In this document: positions 8,233 through 16,692 of the stretch, piece after piece
Numbering within the stretch: the stretch's first letter is position 1
Layout: every line of letters starts with the position of its first letter
NCBI GenBank assembly: GCA_902516285.1
Contig: CABXXT010000009.1
Coordinates: 1 to 55,447 of the forward strand
DNA length: 55,447 nucleotides
DNA from: an uncultured SAR86 cluster bacterium
Lineage (GTDB): Bacteria; Pseudomonadota; Gammaproteobacteria; Magnimaribacterales; D2472
Reading direction: 5' to 3'
Notes under the pieces: model-generated
Databases searched by the model: none
What the model was told of the DNA's origin: nothing
Seen by the model: the letters and a program-made list of their open reading frames with translations, nothing else
Translations under genes and position numbers: made by a program

Positions 8233-10142
8233 TTTTTGTAGCCGGGCAACTTAACGGATTTTATCTTTAAACATTTTGATATTATATCATCAATCAATGT
8301 ATCTACTTCTTCATCTGTTATTGTTTTGATTTGTGATTGGAATATAAATCTATAACCTACTTTATTTATCTGAGTCTTGTTATTTTTATAATAATCAAAA
8401 ACATAACAATCTTTTAATAAATCATTTTTATAATTAAGAATTAAATTTTCTAAGGTTTTTAATTGAGAATTTTCTTCTATTGAAAAAGATAAATCTCTAG
8501 ATGATGAAGGAAAATCAGATACTGGAATATATTTTTTAAAAATTTTAGGCGGTGTGGACAGCTCTTTGTATTTTTGAATATCTAAATTAAAATCATCTAG
8601 CTCGATCTGCAAGAAAACTATCTCGGTTTTCAGTTTTGAGTTAATAGAATTTCGCGATACATTATCTAAAACAATTTTATCTTCTGGAACATATTTTTTT
8701 AATATTGATAAAAGATACTTCTCATTTAATTTTTTTGAAAAATCTATGTAATTTTTTCCAATTCTTCCACTCACAATAATTCCCAAAACCCGTTTTTTAT
8801 TTATGCTTTTTTCATACGTATAAATATCAGATAACTCAAAGAGTTTAATGGAGTCTTTTTGTCTTCTTTCATTAAATAAAAGATTTTCAATTAAAGAGTT
8901 TTTTAGATTTGTTCTTAGAAAAGATTTGTTTGAATCTAATGGATTATCAATCTTAATAGCAGTCTTACAACTATCTTTTACAAAAGGATTATTGATTACT
9001 TCATTGAAACCATTATCAATCAAAAGTCTTTTTATTTTGTACTCATTATTTGAGCCATATTTTTGTTCGTAATTTGTAATCTTTAATTCAGTTAAAGGAA
9101 TATTGTCATAGCCTATTATCCTGGCTATTTCTTCAGCAATATCATTTTGCGTTCTGATATCATTTCTGTATGAAGGAACTTCTACTCCAAGATTAGTCAA
9201 AATGAATCCAAGTTTTGAAAGATAATTTGTATATTCTTCCTTAGAGATTTTTATACCTATTATCTTGTTAATCAGATCTATATTTATAGGGATAATATTT
9301 TTATTAAATTCTGTATAATTGTATGAGACCATCTCAATATTTTTTACTTTTGAATGTTTAAGGACAATTTTTAAAAATCTCCTTAAAACTAGTTCATGAC
9401 AATTACGATCCGTATTTCTTTCAAATTTGTGAGCTGCTTCTGAACTTAAATCATATTTTAGTGATTTTCCAATAATTGCATCAGGTTTAAAATATGCACA
9501 CTCAACAATCACTGAAGAAGTATCAACAGAGCAAGACGTATTTTTTCCTCCAATAACACCAGCTAAATTAATAATTTGATCTTTGCAAGAAAAAACTAAA
9601 TTTTTACCTTTAAGATCTAATTTTTTGCCTAAAAGAGTTTCAAAATTGTAGCTCCCGTTAACATAATTCAATGATAAATTACCCTCAACCTTGCTAGCAT
9701 CATAGCAATGAGTTGGTTGACCTGTTTCATATGAAACATAATTAGAGACATCTGTAAAAAAATTATTCTTATTAGCATCCAAATCATTAAAGTAATCTTT
9801 AAGTTCATCCTTATATGGTTGAATTTCATAGTTTTCTAAATCAATTTTCAAGAAAGATATAGTAGGACAATCTTTACATGCTTTGTTTATAAAATCTAAA
9901 TCAAAACTTTCAATTTTTTCTTCATATCTTTCGTCATATAAACATACGTCATAAAATACAGCTAAGTCTCTAAGGATCCCATTTACAGATAAACAATCTC
10001 CTCTATTTGGAGTAAATTCCATGTCAAATATTTCATCATTAATTTCATGCTCATGTCCTAGTTGAAATAATTTGTCAGAAATATCTTCAATGGAGGGTTT
10101 TGAATGAATACGTTCTATTAAATGTTTATAAGCTATTTTCAT
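8229..10142 (-). CDS. pheT: phenylalanyl-tRNA synthetase beta subunit lacking the EMAP/OB domain
   Basis: Charges tRNA-Phe together with PheS. It has 637 residues against about 795 in E. coli. The N-terminal B1 part (MKIAYKHLIERI to about residue 34) runs directly into the B3/B4 core (FTPNRGDCLSV, 43-53). The about 110-residue OB-fold (EMAP-II-like, B2) tRNA-binding domain that normally lies between them is absent, with no sign of a frameshift. The B3/B4 core, B5 region (about 270-345), catalytic-like core and C-terminal FDX-ACB anticodon-binding domain (about 545-637, with SDFPSSSRDLSFSI) are present. The start overlaps the end of pheS by 4 nt and the stop overlaps the TTG of ihfA. Confidence 0.95.
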   Translation of the reverse strand: MKIAYKHLIERIHSKPSIEDISDKLFQLGHEHEINDEIFDMEFTPNRGDCLSVNGILRDLAVFYDVCLYDERYEEKIESFDLDFINKACKDCPTISFLKIDLENYEIQPYKDELKDYFNDLDANKNNFFTDVSNYVSYETGQPTHCYDASKVEGNLSLNYVNGSYNFETLLGKKLDLKGKNLVFSCKDQIINLAGVIGGKNTSCSVDTSSVIVECAYFKPDAIIGKSLKYDLSSEAAHKFERNTDRNCHELVLRRFLKIVLKHSKVKNIEMVSYNYTEFNKNIIPINIDLINKIIGIKISKEEYTNYLSKLGFILTNLGVEVPSYRNDIRTQNDIAEEIARIIGYDNIPLTELKITNYEQKYGSNNEYKIKRLLIDNGFNEVINNPFVKDSCKTAIKIDNPLDSNKSFLRTNLKNSLIENLLFNERRQKDSIKLFELSDIYTYEKSINKKRVLGIIVSGRIGKNYIDFSKKLNEKYLLSILKKYVPEDKIVLDNVSRNSINSKLKTEIVFLQIELDDFNLDIQKYKELSTPPKIFKKYIPVSDFPSSSRDLSFSIEENSQLKTLENLILNYKNDLLKDCYVFDYYKNNKTQINKVGYRFIFQSQIKTITDEEVDTLIDDIISKCLKIKSVKLPGYKN

Positions 10143-10864
10143 TTGAACTGTTTTAAAAAATCTAAATTTGATTTATAAAATTCTCTGATGTCACTAACTT
10201 CATATTTAAGCATTGCTATTCTTTCAATACCAAGACCAAATGCAAAGCCACTATATTTTTTTGAATCAATATTGCAATTTTCAAGAACAACTGGATTTAC
10301 TATTCCACAGCCAAGAATCTCTAGCCATTTCCCATTGTTTGATAGAATATCTACTTCAGCAGATGGCTCTGTAAATGGGAAGTATGATGGCCGAAACCTT
10401 ATTTTGATGTCTTCGCCAAAAAGCGATTTTATTATCTTGAATATCAAATCTTTTAAGTTTGCAAGACTAACATTCTTGTCTACATAAATTCCTTCTATTT
10501 GGTGAAACATTGGTAAGTGAGTTGAGTCATCATCTTTTCTGTAAACCTTCCCTCCAGAAATAAATGCTAAGGGTGGTTTTGTTTCTAGCATACCTCTTAT
10601 CTGAACAGGTGATGTATGTGTTCTAAGAACATGAGATTTTTGATTTACATAAAAAGTATCATGCATTTGTCTTGCTGGATGAGATTCTTTAATATTCAAC
10701 ATATCAAAATTAAACTCTTCTGACTCGATCTCAGGACCATTTAATATTTCAAAACCAAAAGATGTTAAAAGATTCATAATAGAATCCTTCATATGACTTA
10801 TTGGATGATCTGCACCAAACTCTTTTAATAAATTTGGGGCGCTTATGTCTTTTGATTCTGGCAT
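10139..10864 (-). CDS. pheS: phenylalanyl-tRNA synthetase alpha subunit without the N-terminal coiled coil
   Basis: Catalytic subunit of PheRS, 241 residues against about 327 in E. coli. The class II aminoacyl-tRNA synthetase core is complete: HPARQMHDTFYV, RTHTSPVQIRGM, FHQIEGIYVD, FRPSYFPFTEPSAEVDI and the motif-3 block SGFAFGLGIERIAMLKY. What is missing is the first about 85 residues, the helical coiled coil that contacts tRNA in bacterial enzymes. It is not hidden upstream: the extended frame meets a stop at 10904-10906, inside rplT, and contains no ATG. The gene begins 11 nt after rplT ends and overlaps pheT by 4 nt. Confidence 0.95.
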   Translation of the reverse strand: MPESKDISAPNLLKEFGADHPISHMKDSIMNLLTSFGFEILNGPEIESEEFNFDMLNIKESHPARQMHDTFYVNQKSHVLRTHTSPVQIRGMLETKPPLAFISGGKVYRKDDDSTHLPMFHQIEGIYVDKNVSLANLKDLIFKIIKSLFGEDIKIRFRPSYFPFTEPSAEVDILSNNGKWLEILGCGIVNPVVLENCNIDSKKYSGFAFGLGIERIAMLKYEVSDIREFYKSNLDFLKQFK

Positions 10865-10875
10865 TAGACCAGTGT

Positions 10876-11223
10876 TTAGCTTATTGCTGTTTCTACAACC
10901 TTTTTAAAAGTTGAATTATCAGAAACAGCAATATCTGATAGAATTTTCCTATCTAATATTATGTTTTTTTGGGAAAGTGCATTAATTAATTTTGAATAGG
11001 GAATGCCCATATCTCTCGACCCTGCATTAATTCTTGAAATCCAAAGTGATCTGAAAGACCTCTTTTTATTTTTTCTATCCCTGAATGCATACTGAAGCGA
11101 TTTTATATTTGACTGTTTTGCAGTTTTATACAACCTACTTCTCGCACCATAGTGACCTTTGGTAGCATTTAAAACTTTCTTGTGTTTCGCTTTTGCAGTT
11201 ACAGATTTTGTTACTCTTGGCAT
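10876..11223 (-). CDS. rplT: 50S ribosomal protein L20
   Basis: 115 residues, very basic, with the L20 family pattern: AKHKKVLNATKGHYGARSR near 12-30, then the RKNKKRSFRSLWISRINA block near 51-68. It binds 23S rRNA early in 50S assembly, and in many bacteria represses its own operon. It sits 5 nt after rpmI in the standard infC-rpmI-rplT order. Length is normal. Confidence 0.98.
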   Translation of the reverse strand: MPRVTKSVTAKAKHKKVLNATKGHYGARSRLYKTAKQSNIKSLQYAFRDRKNKKRSFRSLWISRINAGSRDMGIPYSKLINALSQKNIILDRKILSDIAVSDNSTFKKVVETAIS

Positions 11224-11228
11224 AATAT

Positions 11229-11423
11229 TTACCTATTAATTAATTTTGATGCCATTTTAAGTGTTGTTCCAGTTAACTTGTTAAGGCCTCTGTTATGTCT
11301 TTTTCTTTTTGTAGACTGCTTTGTAAGAATATGATTTCTGTTTGCACTTTTACTCTTAACAGAGCTACCTGTCTTTTTAAAACGTTTTGCAGCTCCTGAA
11401 TGTGTTTTTAACTTATAACTCAT
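11229..11423 (-). CDS. rpmI: 50S ribosomal protein L35
   Basis: 64 residues, highly basic. The family pattern is clear: [18 protein letters not shown]-like start (here [18 protein letters not shown]), [18 protein letters not shown] in the middle and a short C-terminal helix. It is the middle gene of infC-rpmI-rplT with spacers of 8 nt and 5 nt, so it is expressed with them. Confidence 0.98.
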   Translation of the reverse strand: MSYKLKTHSGAAKRFKKTGSSVKSKSANRNHILTKQSTKRKRHNRGLNKLTGTTLKMASKLINR

Positions 11424-11431
11424 AATATTCT

Positions 11432-11956
11432 TTAATTATTTCTCTTTAAAGGCGAAAGAACCATTAGTAACTGTCTACCTTCAAGAGATGGTTCTTGATC
11501 GACTTGAGCAATTTCTTTAAGCTCTAAACTTACTTTATTTAGTAAATTAAGTCCCATATCACTATTAAGTATCTCTCTTCCCCTAAACCGGACGCTTATT
11601 TTAGTCTTATCTCCGTCAAGAATAAAGCTTTTAATTTTTTTTAATTTGATATTGTAATCACCTACATCTGTAGAAGGTCTAAATTTTATTTCTTTTACAG
11701 TAGTCCTTTTGACTTTAGCTTTTGAAGAAAAATTTCTTTTCTTTTTTTCAAATACGTGTTTTCCATAATCTAATAATTTACATACAATTGGATTAGAATC
11801 AGGTGATGAGACTTGAACCAGATCTAAAGATGCAGCTTGCGCAGAATTTAATGCCGCATCAATTGAGACTAAGCCATGCTTGTTGCCATTTTGATCAATT
11901 AGCATAACCTCAGCGGCTCTGATTTTTTCATTAATTGGCGTAATATTTTTTTTCAA
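11432..11956 (-). CDS. infC: translation initiation factor IF-3
   Basis: 174 residues with both IF-3 domains: the N-domain ([52 protein letters not shown]) and the C-domain ([43 protein letters not shown]). The most likely start is a TTG at 11956; no ATG is available nearby in frame. A non-AUG start fits the family, because IF-3 discriminates against such codons and so controls its own synthesis (known for the AUU start of E. coli infC). It is the first gene of the long leftward operon reaching the exopolysaccharide genes. Confidence 0.96.
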   Translation of the reverse strand: MKKNITPINEKIRAAEVMLIDQNGNKHGLVSIDAALNSAQAASLDLVQVSSPDSNPIVCKLLDYGKHVFEKKKRNFSSKAKVKRTTVKEIKFRPSTDVGDYNIKLKKIKSFILDGDKTKISVRFRGREILNSDMGLNLLNKVSLELKEIAQVDQEPSLEGRQLLMVLSPLKRNN

Positions 11957-12102
11957 TGAAGCTATGAGACTGACCTATCGTAAAAGATGTACATTATTTA
12001 CTTAACAAAATGAGATTTTAGGCAATTTTTAACATAATTCATAATTTGAAATATGATTTTAAACTAATTGATTAATTTTAAGCAAATCTTTTTACCATTT
12101 GA

Positions 12103-12699
12103 TTAGGGTTGAATTATCTTATGATCCCAATTAGTGCCATTAAGTTGGTAAACATCACGTTTATTTATTCTTGATTCATGCCCTTTCCAAAACTCAAAAT
12201 AGTATGGGGTAAAAGCAAACCCTCCCCAAAAATTCGGACATTTTAGTAAGTTTTCTGTTTCTAAAACTTCATTATACTTATTAACTACATCCTCATAACT
12301 TTGAACAAATTGAGATTGATTTGAACTTATGGCTAAAGCATTTTTATGTTTTGATCTTTTTTTAAAATATTCATCATTAAAAGACGCTGGAGTTTTCTTT
12401 ATTTTAGCTTTTATTCTAATTTGAACATCTATTGCCGACCAATAAAATAATGCAGTAATCTGTGGATGCAGTTTGAATGCTTCAGATTTTGGAGATTTAT
12501 AGTTCGAAAAAAAAATAAATTCTGCGCCTTTTAGAAGTTTAATATTTACAAATCTTGAATCTACTTCACTTTTTTCAGAGTTAAATGTAGATATAGAAAT
12601 TGCCTCTACATTCTTCTGATTCTCTAGGACTGCTATTTTATATAATTCTTTAAATAATTTGTAAGGTTTTGCTTGGTCTACATCTCTAAAATCTATCAT
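12103..12699 (-). CDS. pdxH: pyridoxamine/pyridoxine 5'-phosphate oxidase
   Basis: FMN enzyme for the last step of pyridoxal phosphate synthesis and salvage; 198 residues. FMN and substrate-binding blocks are recognisable: SRFVNIKLLKGAEFIFFSNY (about 53-72), ALFYWSAIDVQIRIKAKI (about 83-100), SNQSQ (about 127-131) and the signature PNFWGGFAFTPYYFEFW (about 155-171) followed by ESRINKRDVY. The C-terminal half matches the PdxH dimerisation region. It lies between the sugar epimerase gene (11 nt) and the infC leader; thrS, which often precedes infC, is not here. Confidence 0.92.
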   Translation of the reverse strand: MIDFRDVDQAKPYKLFKELYKIAVLENQKNVEAISISTFNSEKSEVDSRFVNIKLLKGAEFIFFSNYKSPKSEAFKLHPQITALFYWSAIDVQIRIKAKIKKTPASFNDEYFKKRSKHKNALAISSNQSQFVQSYEDVVNKYNEVLETENLLKCPNFWGGFAFTPYYFEFWKGHESRINKRDVYQLNGTNWDHKIIQP

Positions 12700-12710
12700 A
12701 TGAATTTTAT

Positions 12711-13706
12711 TTACTCTGTTTCAAAGATCTGCTTATCAGAATTATCTTCGATGAACTCGTAACGAAGTGTTCTTTTCAAAGCATCTTCAATATTTATTGG
12801 TGCTATAAATCCAGTATTTTTGATTGATGAGTCAAATTGTGTTGTACCTAAAAATTTTTTCACTCTTATGCTGCTGACTGGTAATTTTGTACCTGATAAT
12901 TTTGCAAAAACATCAGCAATGTAGCCTATTAATATACCAAAAAAAGAAGGAAGTCTTATACCAACATTGTTCTTGTTAAAGAGAGTTTCTCTTGTTTTTG
13001 CTATCAAACTATTCATATCAAAATCTGGTTTGTCAATGTAATTATATGTCTGCAGCTTCTGTTTTGATTCTATGCAATATTCTATAAAAGCTGTTACGTT
13101 ATGGACATATGCCATAGACTTTTTATTTTTACCATTTCCAAACATAACAAATTTCTTAGAAAATATTTGTTTGAGCAAATTGTAGACATTTCCTCTATTT
13201 CCTTCACCAAAAATTACAGTTGGTCTAATTATGATAAGTGATCTATTTTCTTTGTCTTCAGCTTGCCATTTTTCATATACTTTTTCAGCTAAATACTTTG
13301 TCCTGCCATAATGATTAAAATAGTTTGGTTCTCCATTTTCATCAGTGTTTGGCGGCGCAAAACCATAAATAGCTACAGAGCTAGTAAATATAATTTTATT
13401 AATATTATGCTTCCTTGCAGCATTACATATATTTTCAGCACCTTGGACGTTAACTTCATCATACTTACTAATTGGTTTAATATCATCTCTATGAACAGCC
13501 GCAAGATTAATAATTACATCTATCTCTTTATCTGCGATACAACTAAAACTTGCTGGATTGGTTACATCAACATGTAAGAAATTTTTACAATCTTCTTCGT
13601 TTATGTCTCCACAATACGTTTTATAATTTTCATGGTTAGTGTTTAATCTTTTAATAAGATTAGTTCCTACAAAACCATTTCCACCTAAGACACATATTTT
13701 TTGCAT
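12711..13706 (-). CDS. NAD-dependent sugar epimerase/dehydratase (extended SDR)
   Basis: Acts on a nucleotide-activated sugar. Residues 1-330 form an extended short-chain dehydrogenase fold: the NAD-binding GGNGFVG (8-14), the FTSSVAIYG strand and catalytic YGRTK (near 132-136), and IIRPTVIFGEGNRGNVYNLL. A mildly hydrophobic stretch near 255-275 may associate with membrane. Related enzymes are often paired with WecA-type transferases, and one lies at the window start; a shared glycan is possible but unproven. Its start is divergent from gmhA (89-nt gap) and it ends 11 nt before pdxH. Exact sugar unknown. Confidence 0.82.
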   Translation of the reverse strand: MQKICVLGGNGFVGTNLIKRLNTNHENYKTYCGDINEEDCKNFLHVDVTNPASFSCIADKEIDVIINLAAVHRDDIKPISKYDEVNVQGAENICNAARKHNINKIIFTSSVAIYGFAPPNTDENGEPNYFNHYGRTKYLAEKVYEKWQAEDKENRSLIIIRPTVIFGEGNRGNVYNLLKQIFSKKFVMFGNGKNKKSMAYVHNVTAFIEYCIESKQKLQTYNYIDKPDFDMNSLIAKTRETLFNKNNVGIRLPSFFGILIGYIADVFAKLSGTKLPVSSIRVKKFLGTTQFDSSIKNTGFIAPINIEDALKRTLRYEFIEDNSDKQIFETE

Positions 13707-13795
13707 TTTTTTATATATGATAATTTATAGTTGTTATTTTACTTAAATTAAACTAATTAAAGTAAACTATTAAAAAACATACCTAATATATTTAT

Positions 13796-14353
13796 ATGGA
13801 TACATTTTTACAGGAATACTATAGCGAATATGCCTCAAATATAAAACCAACTTGGTTATTTGAAAATTTAACTTCGTTACATAAAATCATCTGTGAGACA
13901 AGCAAACAAGGTAACAAAGTAATACTTGGTGGAAATGGTGCAAGCGCAGCAATTGCTGCGCATGCTGCTCTTGATCTAACAAAGCAAGCAAAAATTAAAT
14001 CAATTGCATATCACGATCCAGCATTAATTACAGCATATTCAAATGATTATGGTTATGATAAATGGCTGGCTAAGCTATTGGAATCACATATGAGCAAAGG
14101 TGATCTTCTTATCCTAATAAGTGTGAGTGGAGAATCGCCAAACATTGTTGAAGCTGCTAAATATTCAAGAGGAATTAAGAATAAAGTTATAACATTTACT
14201 GGAAAAAATGAAAAAAATTCTCTTAAAGAGCTAGGCGATATAAATTTTTGGGTAAATAGTGATGCTTACAATATTGTAGAAGGTATTCATATGATATGGA
14301 TTACTACGATTGTTGATATGATAATCGGTAAAAGTATCTATTCTGTCAATTAG
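13796..14353 (+). CDS. gmhA: sedoheptulose-7-phosphate isomerase (SIS domain)
   Basis: Converts sedoheptulose 7-phosphate to D-glycero-D-manno-heptose 7-phosphate. It has 185 residues with one SIS domain. The phosphosugar-binding loops are visible: ILGGNGASAAIAAHAALDLT (about 43-62), LLILISVSGESPNIVEAAKY (about 104-123) and NIVEGIHMIWITTIVD near the end. It is the only rightward gene inside the glycan cluster, with its own divergent upstream region, and overlaps the 3' end of the heptose kinase gene by 8 nt. With the two neighbouring genes it completes the heptose pathway. Confidence 0.9.
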   Translation: MDTFLQEYYSEYASNIKPTWLFENLTSLHKIICETSKQGNKVILGGNGASAAIAAHAALDLTKQAKIKSIAYHDPALITAYSNDYGYDKWLAKLLESHMSKGDLLILISVSGESPNIVEAAKYSRGIKNKVITFTGKNEKNSLKELGDINFWVNSDAYNIVEGIHMIWITTIVDMIIGKSIYSVN

Positions 14354-15347
14354 AATGAGCTTTAATATCATTACTATTGTATATTATCTTTGTTCCATCA
14401 TTTTCCATTTTTAAGTCAACTTCTTTTAATTTGATTAAAGCATTTCTTATATGATTATGTGACTTTTTTGGAGCAATAAATGTAACAAACCCTCCAGCAC
14501 CAGCTCCAAGCAATTTTCCAGCATTTGCCCCGGCACTAATACCTGTTTCATAAACATCATCAATAAAACTATTTGATATTTTGGAAGTCATAGACTTTTT
14601 AAGAGCCCAGTTTTCATTCATAAGTTCAACAACTATATCAAAATTAGACTCTTCAATTGCAGCTTTAAACTCTCTTGCTATATTAGCCATTCTTCTTAAG
14701 ATTAACTTTTTATCTCTGTTAGATGAAATCTTAGTCTGATATTCAAGAATTTTTGATGCTGATCTTGTTGACCCTAAATAAAATGAAATATTAGATTCAT
14801 TTAATGTATTTTTAAAAGAATCTGAACAATTTATATCACTTATTTTTACAGATTCATCTGGCATAAATTCGTACATTTTTAGACCACCAAAAGCAGCAGC
14901 AAATTGATCTTGTTTCCCTATGGGTTCACTACATTTATTAATTTCAATATCACATGCATCAGAGGCAATTTTGTAGCGGTCGATCTTATATTTTCTAAAT
15001 TCATATAAAGCATTCAATAATCCAACAGTATAACTACTTGATGAGCCTAGACCTGTTCCCTTACCTGGAATATCAGCAGTAGATGTTATTTCTAGACCTC
15101 CTGCTATACCTGTTAATTTTAAGCACTCTCTAACAAGTGGATGTTTTATTGCTTCAACACTGCTTACCTCTTCAACATTTGAGTAAGCAATTCTTATACC
15201 TTCATCAAATTTTTCATGTATAGAGACATACATATATTTACTTATTGAAGTTGAAATCACAGCACCAGGTTCGTTTTCATAAAATGCCTTTATATCTGTG
15301 CCACCGCCAACATAACTCATTCGAAAGGGGGTTTTACTTATTATCAT
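14346..15347 (-). CDS. hddA: D-glycero-alpha-D-manno-heptose 7-phosphate kinase (GHMP family)
   Basis: Phosphorylates C1 of heptose 7-phosphate to the alpha-1,7-bisphosphate. It has 333 residues. GHMP motifs: TPFRMSYVGGGTDI (6-19), the ATP-binding PGKGTGLGSSSSYTVGLLNA (94-113), CSEPIGKQDQFAAAFGG (about 138-154) and the C-terminal LGAGAGGFVTFIAP. The TPFR start followed by GGGTD marks the HddA/fucokinase-like group. The neighbours gmhA and the hddC-gmhB fusion make the heptose assignment strong. Confidence 0.9.
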   Translation of the reverse strand: MIISKTPFRMSYVGGGTDIKAFYENEPGAVISTSISKYMYVSIHEKFDEGIRIAYSNVEEVSSVEAIKHPLVRECLKLTGIAGGLEITSTADIPGKGTGLGSSSSYTVGLLNALYEFRKYKIDRYKIASDACDIEINKCSEPIGKQDQFAAAFGGLKMYEFMPDESVKISDINCSDSFKNTLNESNISFYLGSTRSASKILEYQTKISSNRDKKLILRRMANIAREFKAAIEESNFDIVVELMNENWALKKSMTSKISNSFIDDVYETGISAGANAGKLLGAGAGGFVTFIAPKKSHNHIRNALIKLKEVDLKMENDGTKIIYNSNDIKAHSN

Positions 15348-15390
15348 TGTCTTAAATTTAATTGAATTTGAGTGATATTTTAACTAAAAA

Positions 15391-16692
15391 TTAATCTGTT
15401 GAAAGAATATATTTGACTGCGTCATAAATATTCTTTTTTATTACAGTTGGTTCATATTTAATTTTACTTTTGTCATATTTGTCTCCTATTAGGATACTTT
15501 TGCATCCGGCGTTCTGCGCAGCGCCAATATCAAACTCACTGTCGCCAATTAACCAACAATCCTCTATATTTAGATTAAACTCCTCTTGTGCATTTATTAA
15601 CATACCTGGCTTTGGTTTTCTGCAATTGCAATTAATTTTTAGCTCCTTGACTTCTCCTTTAAAACCACTATCAGGATGATGCGGGCAATAGTAAATATGA
15701 TCAAGATACGAACCTAGTAACCCTAAATCTGATTCCATTTTATTGTGAATCCTTTCAAGTTGTTCAGGTGAACATTCTCCTCTTGCAATTACGGGTTGAT
15801 TGGTCACACATATTGCCAAAAATTTAGATTTATTAATCATTTTAATTGCATTCCCAGAATATTTTGTCAACTCAAAACCATCTAAATCATTAATATAGCC
15901 GTTTTCAATATTTATGGTTCCGTCTCTATCAAGAAAAATTGCTTTTCTTTTATTAGATGTATTTCTTGAATACACAACACCATTTTTTATATCTTGATTA
16001 ACGTTTACTAATCTTTCTGGTGTGCCCATATCTTTAATATATTCGGAAGTCTTATAAGCCAAAATATTTACTCCTTTTTTTAATAAATCGGGAAACATAT
16101 CTTGTGCTATATCAAATTTTGTATTTCCAAAATCTGAAAGATGCAAAAAAGAAGATTTATTGATTATGTACATTGCAGCATTTACTAGATTTTTCTTGAT
16201 ATTATTTTTATGAGGATGAGGGCTAAATAGTAAAACCTTATTATCTTTAATTTCAACAATATCACTATCATGAGGATGATCATTTGGGTGAACTACTATA
16301 GATATTTCTGATTCGTTATTAAAATGGAAACTAAAAAGATTGTCTATGTTCAAGTCAGAATAAACATCGGCATATAAGACTAAAAAAGTATCTTTAAGAA
16401 GATCTTTAACAGCAAGCAATGCTCCTCCAGTTCCCATTGGTATTTCTTCAACAAAATATTTAATGTTTACTCCATAACTACTCCCATCTCCAAAATAATC
16501 TTTTATTTTGTCTGACATATGATGTAAAACTATAAGTATGTTAAGACGATTATATTTTTTACATTCAATTATTAGATGTTCTAATATCGGTTTGCCTTCC
16601 ACAGGAATCATCGGCTTTGGTATATCTGAAAAATCTTTTGACATTCTTGTGCCAAAGCCTCCAGCTAAGATTACAACATCATAATTTTTCAT
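15391..16692 (-). CDS. hddC-gmhB: fusion of GDP-heptose nucleotidyltransferase (HddC) and heptose-bisphosphate phosphatase (GmhB)
   Basis: A 433-residue two-domain enzyme. Residues 1-235 are a sugar-nucleotidyltransferase domain: VVILAGGFGTRMSKDF and PKPMIPVEGKPILEH, then MGTGGAL and an ADVYSD metal site. From about 247 a HAD phosphatase begins with FLDRDGTINIENGY, continues with CVTNQPVIARGECS, the zinc-binding CPHHPD...CNCRKPKPGML loop typical of GmhB, and ends with WLIGDSEFDIGAAQNAG. The phosphatase removes the C7 phosphate and the transferase adds GMP from GTP. With gmhA and hddA this yields GDP-D-glycero-alpha-D-manno-heptose. Fusion order is transferase then phosphatase. Its start overlaps the GT2 gene by 4 nt. 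Confidence 0.88.
   Translation of the reverse strand: MKNYDVVILAGGFGTRMSKDFSDIPKPMIPVEGKPILEHLIIECKKYNRLNILIVLHHMSDKIKDYFGDGSSYGVNIKYFVEEIPMGTGGALLAVKDLLKDTFLVLYADVYSDLNIDNLFSFHFNNESEISIVVHPNDHPHDSDIVEIKDNKVLLFSPHPHKNNIKKNLVNAAMYIINKSSFLHLSDFGNTKFDIAQDMFPDLLKKGVNILAYKTSEYIKDMGTPERLVNVNQDIKNGVVYSRNTSNKRKAIFLDRDGTINIENGYINDLDGFELTKYSGNAIKMINKSKFLAICVTNQPVIARGECSPEQLERIHNKMESDLGLLGSYLDHIYYCPHHPDSGFKGEVKELKINCNCRKPKPGMLINAQEEFNLNIEDCWLIGDSEFDIGAAQNAGCKSILIGDKYDKSKIKYEPTVIKKNIYDAVKYILSTD

Noticed and set aside
10865-10906. Upstream extension of pheS that could hide the missing coiled coil.
   Set aside because: Only 13 codons before a stop, no ATG, and all within rplT.
12000-12102. Leader upstream of infC as a place for an L20 or IF-3 control structure.
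   Set aside because: Only AT-rich partial repeats are visible; no stable hairpin or recognisable binding site.
13738-13766. Weak inverted repeat TTTACTT/AAGTAAA between the epimerase gene and gmhA.
   Set aside because: Seven bases only and a 15-nt loop in very AT-rich DNA; likely chance, although the 89-nt region must hold divergent promoters.
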